A stretch of 8,434 nucleotides of DNA from Chitinophagales bacterium. GTDB lineage: Bacteria; Bacteroidota; Bacteroidia; Chitinophagales; UBA10324. Within the stretch, counting starts at the first letter, position 1, and each line of letters opens with the position of its first letter. Below are positions 1-6,298 of this stretch, one piece after another. The notes under the pieces were generated by a model that worked only from the letters and a program-made list of their open reading frames with translations, made no database searches and was not told the DNA's origin. The stretch is taken from positions 1 through 8,434 of the forward strand of contig JAJAYG010000349.1 of the NCBI GenBank assembly GCA_026786335.1, read 5' to 3'. Position numbers and translations under genes: made by a program.

Positions 1-54
1 AGCTTGTGCAGTACCATCAAGTGCAAGAAAAAGAACATTAAGTAAATCCATCAT
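1..54 (-). CDS. atpE: ATP synthase F0 subunit c, N-terminal fragment (cut by window edge)
   Basis: Only the first 18 codons are inside the window; the gene continues to the left. Two tandem ATG codons (54-52 and 51-49) open a frame reading MMDLLNVLFLALDGTAQA, a short hydrophobic start like that of Bacteroidota c subunits. The diagnostic parts (the Gly/Ala-rich helix and the ion-binding carboxylate) are outside the window. The assignment therefore rests mainly on position: it lies directly downstream of atpB on the same strand, where atpE normally sits in F-type ATP synthase operons. If correct, this is the c-ring proteolipid that carries protons or Na+ against subunit a. Which of the two ATGs is used cannot be decided. 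Confidence 0.75.
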   Translation of the reverse strand, partial: MMDLLNVLFLALDGTAQA

Positions 55-60
55 GTTAAT

Positions 61-106
61 TTGAGTTTAAAGTTTAGTTTTAAGTTGATTTAAAGTTTTA
101 AGTTTA
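61..106 (-). repeat. AT-rich heptamer-like repeat leader between atpB and atpE
   Basis: Read on the minus strand, the spacer between the atpB stop and the atpE start is built from near-repeats of TTAAACT, TAAAACT and TTAAATC. The first three run at an exact 7-bp period and later copies are looser. It contains almost no G and should be unstructured in mRNA. This is also the translation-initiation region of atpE, whose product is needed in several-fold excess over subunit a. An unstructured A/U-rich leader could raise atpE translation; that part is inference. Confidence 0.6.
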
Positions 107-1198
107 ATGATGATCTGAATCGGAGTGTGTTACTCCTGTTTCACCAATAAACAATGCTGTTAAGATTGTGAATATATAAGCTTGTAATGCCGCTACCAGC
201 AGTTCAAGCAAATAAATGAAAATTGAAAATGCGATTGAAAAAATTGTTGCTCCTACCCCTGCAAAAATATTCATTGCGGCAAAAATGAAAATGATCGACA
301 TAAAAGAAAGCACGATCAAGTGACCTGCCAGCATGTTTGCAAAAAGTCGAATCATTAATGCAAAAGGCTTAACTATGATGTTGCTGATGAACTCAATGGG
401 TATAAGAATCGGAAGTACTGCTGTGGGAACACCGGGGGGGGCAATCATGTGTTTCCAGAATGCACTTTTTGATCCTACCATCATTAGTATAAAAGTAAGA
501 CCGGCTAAAGTTGCAGTTACTGCAATATTTCCGGTAACATTTGCTGCGCCCGGTATTAAGCCAATTAGATTGTTAATCCAAATGAAAAAGAAAAGTGTAA
601 GCAGGTAAGGAAGAAAAGCATTGGCTCTTTTGCCAAGCATGGGTTTTGCTACTTCATCGCGAATAAAAATCACCACTATTTCTACAGCAGATCCTAAACC
701 AGTGGGTGCTTTGCTGCCATTCTTTTTTAATCTTCTGGCTACTGAAATAAAAATAACCATCATAAGCGTTACAGAAAGCAATAGTTGAATTACATTTTTT
801 GTCAATGAAAAATCGTAAAATTTTTTTCCATCAACGCGGGCGATGTGATGCGATTCATTTAGCGTAAATGATTTGTAAGGTGCGTGATGCAACTGTTTAA
901 ATGAAAACATGCTAATGCCTTCACCGGGAGTATATAAAATTACCGGAAGACAAACAGAACCATGAAACTCGGTTCCATCAGCTTTTTTATAGGTAAAGAA
1001 ATGCCATTCGTTACTGTCGCCAATGTGATCAAGAATCATTTCACCGGCATTGAATTTCCCTTTTTCCTCATGCTTTTCAGTGATCGCGGCAGTTGAATCA
1101 TGATTTGCCGAAACTGCTTCTTCTGCAACCACATTTAAGGCAATGCCCATGAAAAACACCAGGGACATCAATATTTTAAGAGCTAAACGACGAAGCAT
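104..1198 (-). CDS. atpB: ATP synthase F0 subunit a, with extended exported N-terminus
   Basis: Subunit a forms the half-channels that load and unload ions on the rotating c-ring of the F-type ATP synthase in the inner membrane. Residues 1-25 look like a signal peptide (cleavage near VVA/EE). Residues 26-130 form a polar extension expected in the periplasm, which explains the 364-aa length against about 270 in E. coli. Membrane helices follow from about 135. The signature RLFANMLAGH contains the essential Arg (R284, E. coli R210), and LQAYIFT contains Q339 (E. coli Q252). Counting from these, H293 sits at the E. coli E219 position and E332 at the H245 position, the swapped pair also seen in mitochondrial subunit a. 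It is the first gene of the atp cluster here; no atpI or atpZ precedes it, because the next gene upstream is divergent. Start is ATG at 1198, with no evident Shine-Dalgarno. Confidence 0.97.
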   Translation of the reverse strand: MLRRLALKILMSLVFFMGIALNVVAEEAVSANHDSTAAITEKHEEKGKFNAGEMILDHIGDSNEWHFFTYKKADGTEFHGSVCLPVILYTPGEGISMFSFKQLHHAPYKSFTLNESHHIARVDGKKFYDFSLTKNVIQLLLSVTLMMVIFISVARRLKKNGSKAPTGLGSAVEIVVIFIRDEVAKPMLGKRANAFLPYLLTLFFFIWINNLIGLIPGAANVTGNIAVTATLAGLTFILMMVGSKSAFWKHMIAPPGVPTAVLPILIPIEFISNIIVKPFALMIRLFANMLAGHLIVLSFMSIIFIFAAMNIFAGVGATIFSIAFSIFIYLLELLVAALQAYIFTILTALFIGETGVTHSDSDHH

Positions 1199-1234
1199 TG
1201 GGGGATTTAAAATGTAGGTTTCTTAATTCGGCGG

Positions 1235-1242
1235 CGAAGATA
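1235..1242 (-). promoter_or_regulatory. Candidate Bacteroidota-type -7 element for the atp operon
   Basis: The minus strand reads TATCTTCG, one base from the Bacteroidota sigma-A -7 consensus TAnnTTTG, 37 bases upstream of the atpB start. This leaves a plausible short leader. I see no convincing TTG -33 box at the usual spacing, so this is a moderate-to-weak call. The intergenic region (1199-1351) must hold start signals for both divergent genes. I could not find an equally good -7 element on the plus strand. Confidence 0.4.
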
Positions 1243-1325
1243 TGTTACGAACGCTGAAAAATTAAACCCTGCTTAAAAATTTCTTTGGCTTTTATGGAAA
1301 AGCTTTGAATCAAAGCATCTATCAA

Positions 1326-1348
1326 CAGTCAATCAACAATTTTGACTG
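1326..1348. promoter_or_regulatory. Inverted repeat just upstream of the RnfD-like gene
   Basis: CAGTCAA (1326-1332) and TTGACTG (1342-1348) are perfect 7-bp inverted arms around a 9-base spacer, ending 3 bases before the ATG at 1352. As RNA this would be a hairpin occluding the ribosome docking region; as DNA it could be an operator. A second perfect inverted repeat, GCTTTG-AAT-CAAAGC, lies at 1302-1316. The function of either is not shown. Confidence 0.35.
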
Positions 1349-1351
1349 AAA

Positions 1352-2299
1352 ATGGAAACTATTTCACTTAAAACAAACAGGAGTTCATTCGAAGAGGTGA
1401 TGAGTTCACCAATTAAATGGCTGAACAGCGATCCGCGGCATTATCAGATTTCTTTCCTCGGCATTTTTCTTTTTTATGGAATTGAAGATTTAAACTGGGA
1501 AATGAACTGGCTGAACATTGCTGCAACTTTGGCTGCCTCCCTGTTAACTCAATTTCTTTTCACCTGGTTCACGAACAAAAATTATCAATCGCTTAAAAGC
1601 GCAATCATTTCTGCTTTGAGTTTAACGCTCTTGCTCAAAACAAATCTGATTTTAGTAATAATGCTTGCTGCATTCTTAAGCATTGCGAGCAAATTCATTT
1701 TCACATTTAAAATTGTGGAAGGAAAAAAACATTTTTTCAACCCCACCAATTTTGGAATCATTCTCACTATACTGATTACAGGGAATGCATGGATTTCGCC
1801 AGGCCAATGGGGAAGCAATGCTTTGCTTGTTTTCGGAATCGGAATTTTGGGATTAGCTGTTTTAATAAAAGTAAAAAGGTTGGATGTTGCTTTAGCATTT
1901 TTCATCACCTTCTGTTTGCTCAACTTTACAAGAAGTGTTTTGATTCTTGGTTGGCAAACAGATTTCTTCCTTCATCAATTCACCAGCGGCACTTTATTGC
2001 TTTTCACATTTTTTATGATCACTGATCCGGTTTCAACACCTTCGCATAGCAAGGCAAGAATTGTTTGGGCGGTATTGGTTGCAATGCTTGCCTTCTATTT
2101 AAGTGCCTATGAATTTGTGAATGGTGCTCCCCTATGGGCGCTGTTTTTCATTTCCCCAACAACTATTCTTTTCGATAAAATTTTTCTTCACCCTAAATTC
2201 TACTGGGGCCCCACCAACCTCCCCACTAAGGAGGCTCCCAACGCACAGGCCACTCAGATTTCAAAAACTTTTTTCACACTTAAAAATCAATCAATATGA
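1352..2299 (+). CDS. NqrB/RnfD-family polytopic membrane protein (RnfABCDGE-type subunit D-like)
   Basis: About 315 residues with roughly nine or ten hydrophobic segments between residues 33 and 278. NPTNFGI (130-136) and FFMITDPVSTP (220-230) match conserved stretches of the NQR2/RnfD/RnfE family, whose members bind flavin and take part in quinone or ferredoxin electron transfer coupled to ion pumping. In true RnfD and NqrB, FMN is covalently attached by ApbE to the Thr of an S/T-G-A-T motif. The aligned site here is S212-G213-T214-L215, so the acceptor position is Leu. No other rnf or nqr gene is visible nearby, so it is probably not part of a standard Rnf or Na+-NQR complex. Its stop overlaps the start of the DUF2330 gene (ATGA at 2296-2299), indicating translational coupling. 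The last ~29 residues are encoded by an unusually GC-rich hairpin segment. Family assignment is fairly firm; function is unknown. Confidence 0.82.
   Translation: METISLKTNRSSFEEVMSSPIKWLNSDPRHYQISFLGIFLFYGIEDLNWEMNWLNIAATLAASLLTQFLFTWFTNKNYQSLKSAIISALSLTLLLKTNLILVIMLAAFLSIASKFIFTFKIVEGKKHFFNPTNFGIILTILITGNAWISPGQWGSNALLVFGIGILGLAVLIKVKRLDVALAFFITFCLLNFTRSVLILGWQTDFFLHQFTSGTLLLFTFFMITDPVSTPSHSKARIVWAVLVAMLAFYLSAYEFVNGAPLWALFFISPTTILFDKIFLHPKFYWGPTNLPTKEAPNAQATQISKTFFTLKNQSI
2205..2257. repeat. GC-rich hairpin segment at the 3' end of the RnfD-like gene
   Basis: This stretch is about two-thirds G+C by hand count in a clearly AT-rich setting. It begins with the palindrome GGGGCCCC (2205-2212) and contains CCTCC (2218-2222) and GGAGG (2230-2234) as a 5-bp stem around a 7-base loop. 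It encodes the polar tail beginning GPTNLPTKEAPNAQA, which follows the point where RnfD-like proteins normally end. Short GC-rich hairpin repeats of this flavour occur between Bacteroidota genes from memory, so this may be one absorbed into the reading frame. That origin is inference. Confidence 0.4.
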
Positions 2300-3906
2300 A
2301 AACACAAAACAGTAAATCAAAAATCAACAAGTCAATTCCTTTGTCTTACGTCTTATGTCTTACATCTTTCATCTTAATATTATTTCCTTTCAAAAATGCA
2401 AATGCATTCTGCGGCTTCTATGTTGCCAAAGCAGATGCAACCTTGTTCAACAAAACTTCGCAGGTAATTCTTGTGCGCGATGGCGACAAAACAACCATCA
2501 CCATGTCGAGCGATTTTGATGGTAATGTAAAAGATTTTGCAATGGTGATTCCTGTGCCTGTTATTTTAAAGCGCGATAACATAAGAACCATTCCTTCTCA
2601 AATATTTCAAACACTCGATAACTATTCTTCGCCGAGGCTTACAGAATATTATGATGAAAACCCGTGCGAATCAAGAGTACTTTATGAATATGATGCGGTT
2701 TCTAAAATGAGTCTTGAATCAGTTGCTGCTTCGGGAATGGAAAAAGATGAAGAGAAATACAAAGTGAAAATTGAAGCTCAGTACACAGTTGATGAATATG
2801 ATATTCTTATTCTCTCTGCCTCGGAATCGAGCGGGCTCGAAAGATGGCTGACCGATAATGGCTATAAAATTCCTGCTGGCGCCAGAGAAGTTTTGCAACC
2901 ATACATTAACAGTAATATGAAATTTTTTGTGGTGAAAGTGAATATGGAAGAACTTGAAAAGAAGCAGACAAAATTTTTAAGTCCGCTCCAGATTAATTTT
3001 AACTCACCTAAATTTATGCTGCCGATAAGATTGGGAATGGCGAATGCAAAAGGAGCACAGGATATGATCGTGTATGCCTTTACAAAAAGCGGAAGAGTAG
3101 AAGCCACTAACTATCGCACTGTAAAAGTTCCAACCGATACTAAGATCCCTGAATTTGTTAGCGGATGTTTTGGAAAATTTTATGTTGACACTTATCGCAA
3201 GCACCGCGAAGAAGCCGGCGAGAACAATGTGTATCTCGAATATGCCTGGAACATAAGCGGAAGTGTTACACAATTTTGCGACCCTTGCAACGGGCCACCG
3301 CCGATGTTGCAGGATTTAGTAACTGCCGGCGTTGGATGGGTGAATCAATATCACTATGGATACAGCGGCGATGTTTTCTTTACCCGACTGCATATTACTT
3401 ACGACAGAAAAAATTTTCCGCAAGACCTTATTTTTGAAGAAACACCGAATCGGGAAAACTTTCAGGCACGTTATGTTATCACGCATCCTGCTTATGGAGA
3501 ATTTACCTGCGATGCAGGAAGAAAATATGTGAAGGAAGTTATGAGCAGAAGAAATGATGAGCTGAACAATCTTGCAATTCTTACAGGGTGGGATATAACT
3601 CAATACAGTGATTACAATAAAAAGTTTGCGCAGTTTATTCCGGCACATGAGCCAAGAATGCGCAGCACAAAAACCAATGCACCTGATAATCTTGATAATG
3701 ATAACAAGCAAGATGAAATCATCTCAAATGATAATAATATTAAGCAAGAAAGTTTTGGTGTTCCTTATTTGAATGATAACTCAAATCCGCCTTCTGGAAA
3801 TAGTGATCTCAAAATTTTATCGATCAGCGTAATGGTTTTGTTGATGCTGATGGCAATGGTTGCGCAATTGGGTAAGCGAAAAGTGGTTGCACATAAAAAT
3901 AATTAG
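2296..3906 (+). CDS. DUF2330 domain-containing secreted protein with C-terminal membrane anchor
   Basis: This is a 536-residue protein. Residues 1-37 form a signal peptide (hydrophobic core ~15-31, cleavage near ANA/FCG). The mature start FCGFYVAKADATLFNKTSQ, then VILVRDG (58-64) and FAMVIPVPV (81-89), is the DUF2330 (PF10092) signature as I know it. A CDPC motif (328-331) followed by NGPPP is also characteristic of the family and could be a redox-active or metal-binding CxxC. Other Cys are at 39, 124, 291 and 405. Residues ~452-504 are a polar Asn/Asp/Ser-rich linker, and ~507-523 is a single hydrophobic helix followed by basic residues (KRK), which suggests a tail anchor with the DUF2330 domain outside the cytoplasm. 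The family has no established function. Coupling to the RnfD-like gene suggests the two act together at the membrane. The hydrophobic core of the signal peptide is encoded by a 7-bp tandem array. Confidence 0.92.
   Translation: MKTQNSKSKINKSIPLSYVLCLTSFILILFPFKNANAFCGFYVAKADATLFNKTSQVILVRDGDKTTITMSSDFDGNVKDFAMVIPVPVILKRDNIRTIPSQIFQTLDNYSSPRLTEYYDENPCESRVLYEYDAVSKMSLESVAASGMEKDEEKYKVKIEAQYTVDEYDILILSASESSGLERWLTDNGYKIPAGAREVLQPYINSNMKFFVVKVNMEELEKKQTKFLSPLQINFNSPKFMLPIRLGMANAKGAQDMIVYAFTKSGRVEATNYRTVKVPTDTKIPEFVSGCFGKFYVDTYRKHREEAGENNVYLEYAWNISGSVTQFCDPCNGPPPMLQDLVTAGVGWVNQYHYGYSGDVFFTRLHITYDRKNFPQDLIFEETPNRENFQARYVITHPAYGEFTCDAGRKYVKEVMSRRNDELNNLAILTGWDITQYSDYNKKFAQFIPAHEPRMRSTKTNAPDNLDNDNKQDEIISNDNNIKQESFGVPYLNDNSNPPSGNSDLKILSISVMVLLMLMAMVAQLGKRKVVAHKNN
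2344..2378 (+). repeat. Five-unit 7-bp tandem array inside the DUF2330 signal peptide
   Basis: Five consecutive heptamers, TCTTACG, TCTTATG, TCTTACA, TCTTTCA and TCTTAAT, run without gaps. They begin exactly on a codon boundary and encode residues 17-27 (SYVLCLTSFIL) and into the next codon, the core of the signal peptide. Because 7 is not a multiple of 3, gain or loss of one unit would shift the frame. The units have diverged, so present-day slippage is probably limited. Confidence 0.7.
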
Positions 3907-3941
3907 CTGCAATTTCCTAATTCCATTTTATTTCCTCTTTC

Positions 3942-3981
3942 AACTCCGCCGGTGCGTAAAAACTTCGGCGGAGTTTTTATT
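3942..3981 (+). terminator. Rho-independent terminator after the DUF2330 gene
   Basis: AACTCCGCCG (3942-3951) and CGGCGGAGTT (3966-3975) form a perfect 10-bp stem around a 14-base loop. The T-rich run ending at about 3981 follows. The stem is GC-rich in an AT-rich gap, 36 bases beyond the stop codon. It closes the RnfD-like/DUF2330 transcript. Confidence 0.9.
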
Positions 3982-4053
3982 AAAATTATAAATGAGTGCA
4001 TTTCATTCTAAATTAATTCCTAAAAAAATTATTATGAAATGAAATTACTATTT

Positions 4054-4069
4054 TGGTTTTCGAAAACCA
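4054..4069. promoter_or_regulatory. Perfect 16-bp palindrome upstream of the 426-aa exported protein
   Basis: TGGTTTTCGAAAACCA equals its own reverse complement over all 16 bases and ends 6 bases before the ATG at 4076. It has no loop, so a dimeric repressor or activator site is more natural than an RNA hairpin. A weak -7-like sequence, TATTTTGG (4049-4056), overlaps its left edge, which is where a repressor would block transcription. The rest of the 3982-4053 gap shows only AT-rich sequence and a loose inverted repeat (CATTTCAT at 3999-4006, ATGAAATG at 4034-4041). Confidence 0.5.
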
Positions 4070-4075
4070 TGAATA

Positions 4076-5356
4076 ATGAGTGTTAGAAATTCATCTTCTG
4101 AATTTACAATTACGTGTGTTGTAATTCTTGTTCTTCTTTTCATTTCAAAAACAAGCTATTCACAGGAGAAATTTTTGCCGGGCACCATTGTACTCAACAG
4201 TGGCGATACACTTACCGGGTTTTTGAAACCAATGAGCGGAAGAATGGCGCCGCGTTTTATTCAATACAGCGCGGTAATGTCGGGGGGAAATTCAACATCT
4301 TTTTCACCCGCACAGGTAAAATGGTTTCGGTATAAAGGAGGCGAATGGTATTTTGGTTTTGTTGGATCAATTGAATCATCATCGCTCAATGAAAATGTAT
4401 TGAGCAGTGATTCTTCTATGCATACAATCTTGGATTCGCTTTTTGTTCGTGCAGTAATGCTCAGCACTGCAAGTTTGTTTTATGCACGCGACCGAAACGA
4501 CCGCCTTCATCTGTTTATTCAAAAAGGCAAAGGTGAAATTTTTGAGCTCGCTTATAAAAAATATTACATCAATGAAATTGTGATTGCCGATTACAGAAAT
4601 CAAATTACCAAGCGCGCAATTATGGGAAATGAAATGTACAAAGGCCAATTAATGACGGCTTTTTACGAGTGCAGGTATCTGTCTTCTTCCATTCTTTCAC
4701 GATCGATTGCTTATGCAAAAAATGACCTGATGAAACTTTTTGAAGAATACAATAACTGCCGCAGTCAAAAAATTATTTATCGCGAAGCTGCCGACAAAGG
4801 AAAAGTAAACTTCACATTAGCAGGCGGAATAAATTTAATTTACACAAGTATTTATAGTTCGCAAAATATTGCATGGCAGCATATTGAGTTTGAGCCCGCA
4901 ATCAGTTATCAATTGTGTGCAGGCATTAACTGGACATTCCCCCGCATGGACGAAAAATGGTCGCTGTACAATGAGGTTGCGCTCAGGTATTATTCACTTA
5001 ACGGAAACAGGACAGGAACTTTTCACGCAACAATAACAGCAGAAGCCATTTATGTAAAAATTGCATCGATGATGCGTTATCAGATTCCCTCCGAAAAAAT
5101 AAAGCCATACATAGGTTTTGGAATGACAAATAGTTTCGTACTCAATTTTGCGGGAAATGAAACACCTAAACCAACGCAGGTTTCAATTATTGATTCTTAT
5201 AGAAATTACGAGCAAGGAATAGTTTTAGGTTGCGGTTTCAACTGGAACCATTTCAACACTGAAATTAGAATTGAGAAATCAAATGGCTGGAGCGATTACA
5301 GCGACCTGAGTACAAAATTTACATCGCTGTATTTTCAAATCGGTTATACTTTTTAA
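4076..5356 (+). CDS. Exported protein of unknown function, probable outer-membrane beta-barrel C-terminus
   Basis: This is a 426-residue protein I cannot assign to a named family. Residues ~10-29 are a signal peptide (cleavage near SYS/QEK, with mature Gln typical of exported Bacteroidota proteins). Residues 35-50 (PGTIVLNSGDTLTGFL) begin an N-terminal domain often seen in Bacteroidota outer-membrane proteins with a 'GDTL.G.I' start. Residues ~180-240 look helical, including FEEYNNC with a Cys at 228. From ~245 to the end, alternating hydrophobic and polar residues with many aromatics (EVALRYYSL, KPYIGFGM, SLYFQIGYTF) suggest about eight beta strands. The protein ends in Phe, as many outer-membrane barrels do. 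The start is chosen as ATG 4076 because the ATG at 4069 runs into a stop after five codons. It has its own upstream palindrome and follows a strong terminator, so it is probably transcribed alone. The barrel call is inference from composition. Confidence 0.85.
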   Translation: MSVRNSSSEFTITCVVILVLLFISKTSYSQEKFLPGTIVLNSGDTLTGFLKPMSGRMAPRFIQYSAVMSGGNSTSFSPAQVKWFRYKGGEWYFGFVGSIESSSLNENVLSSDSSMHTILDSLFVRAVMLSTASLFYARDRNDRLHLFIQKGKGEIFELAYKKYYINEIVIADYRNQITKRAIMGNEMYKGQLMTAFYECRYLSSSILSRSIAYAKNDLMKLFEEYNNCRSQKIIYREAADKGKVNFTLAGGINLIYTSIYSSQNIAWQHIEFEPAISYQLCAGINWTFPRMDEKWSLYNEVALRYYSLNGNRTGTFHATITAEAIYVKIASMMRYQIPSEKIKPYIGFGMTNSFVLNFAGNETPKPTQVSIIDSYRNYEQGIVLGCGFNWNHFNTEIRIEKSNGWSDYSDLSTKFTSLYFQIGYTF

Positions 5357-6183
5357 ACTGCGCTCAAGGTTTTTCTCCCTTTAATAAACTTAAGTTCAAT
5401 TACAATGATGATGCTGATTACGATCATCATAAACCACGAAATCAATTTACCACTCACCACCATTTGCCACCCTGCATGCTGGTAGGTGTATTGCCATGCA
5501 CCAAAAAATGTTGCAATATTCTCAGCCACCCAAACAAAAAACCCAATGAGAAAAAATGAAAGCAAGAGCGGCATTTTTCTTCTTGTACCATTTGCAGTGA
5601 AATGAACTTTCGTTTTATAAAACACGATCACCATTGCTGCAATCAAAACATAACGCAGGTCGTAAATAAAATGATGGGTGAAGAAATTTGCATAGATGGC
5701 TGCAGCAACTCCAATTGCTAACCAATCACTACTCCAACCCGAAATCTGCAGATCAAATCTTCGCCATGCCTGGCAAATGTAACTGGCAACACTTGCATAC
5801 ATAAAGCCGCTGTAGAGCGGAACATCGCAAACTTTTGCGTAACCAAATTCGGGATAACTCCATGAGCCCATGTGCACTTTAAAAATCTCCATGCACAAAC
5901 CGATCACATGAAACATGCAGATCACTAACAACTCATCAATGGTTTCCATCTTTGTAAAAAACATAATTGCTTGCATGGAGATACAACTCAAAAGCAAAAA
6001 ATCGTAACGCGGTAAAAACGGAACATGAATAATTTTTGAAAGGAAAAGCATGCAAATAATAAATACCGGAAAAATGCAACTGAGTGCTTGCTTGATTCCG
6101 AAAGCAATAAATTCCTTTATGAATTTGATTGCAGCAGAATCAGCTTGTTGAATATTGAATTGAAGTAATGAATTTAACTGCAT
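5353..6183 (-). CDS. DUF817 family integral membrane protein
   Basis: This is a 276-residue protein, hydrophobic throughout, with roughly seven or eight membrane segments. It matches DUF817 (PF05675; Bacillus subtilis YoaT is a member from memory) through FIKEFIAFGIKQA (21-33), GSWSYPE (106-112), PLYSGFMYA (122-130), NFFTHHFIYDLR (166-177) and AENIATFFGAW (220-230). The conserved His and acidic residues inside membrane segments hint at substrate or metal binding, but no function is established for the family. I start it at the ATG at 6183-6181; the frame also has a TTG one codon upstream (6186). It diverges from ndh, and its stop codon overlaps that of the convergent 426-aa gene, the two sharing TTAA at 5353-5356. 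No terminator is visible between them. Confidence 0.92.
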   Translation of the reverse strand: MQLNSLLQFNIQQADSAAIKFIKEFIAFGIKQALSCIFPVFIICMLFLSKIIHVPFLPRYDFLLLSCISMQAIMFFTKMETIDELLVICMFHVIGLCMEIFKVHMGSWSYPEFGYAKVCDVPLYSGFMYASVASYICQAWRRFDLQISGWSSDWLAIGVAAAIYANFFTHHFIYDLRYVLIAAMVIVFYKTKVHFTANGTRRKMPLLLSFFLIGFFVWVAENIATFFGAWQYTYQHAGWQMVVSGKLISWFMMIVISIIIVIELKFIKGRKTLSAV

Positions 6184-6256
6184 CAATAAAACTGTTTCTG
6201 AATTTACGTTGCAAAAAAGTTTTTAGTGTGTGAATTACAAAAATGTCTCGCGTTCT

Positions 6257-6264
6257 GAGTACTC
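6257..6264. promoter_or_regulatory. GAGTACTC palindrome, copy 1 (DUF817 side)
   Basis: This perfect 8-bp palindrome lies about 73 bases upstream of the DUF817 ATG. The identical sequence recurs at 6539-6546, on the other side of the palindromic repeat element. It could be an operator, or one half of a target-site duplication; the sequence alone does not decide. Confidence 0.3.
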
Positions 6265-6298
6265 ATATACACTTCAAACTAATCACACTTTTATATGA

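Noticed and set aside
333..608. 91-codon plus-strand frame inside atpB
   Set aside because: It is antisense to the most conserved part of subunit a, and its composition follows from the atpB codons.
2344..2378. Possible CRISPR or direct-repeat array
   Set aside because: Units are 7 bp with no spacers and lie in a coding frame. No CRISPR-like repeat-spacer pattern exists anywhere in the window.
3004..3711. Minus-strand frames of 89 and 131 codons within the DUF2330 gene
   Set aside because: They are shadows of a long, well-supported coding frame, with no recognisable protein features and no promoter.
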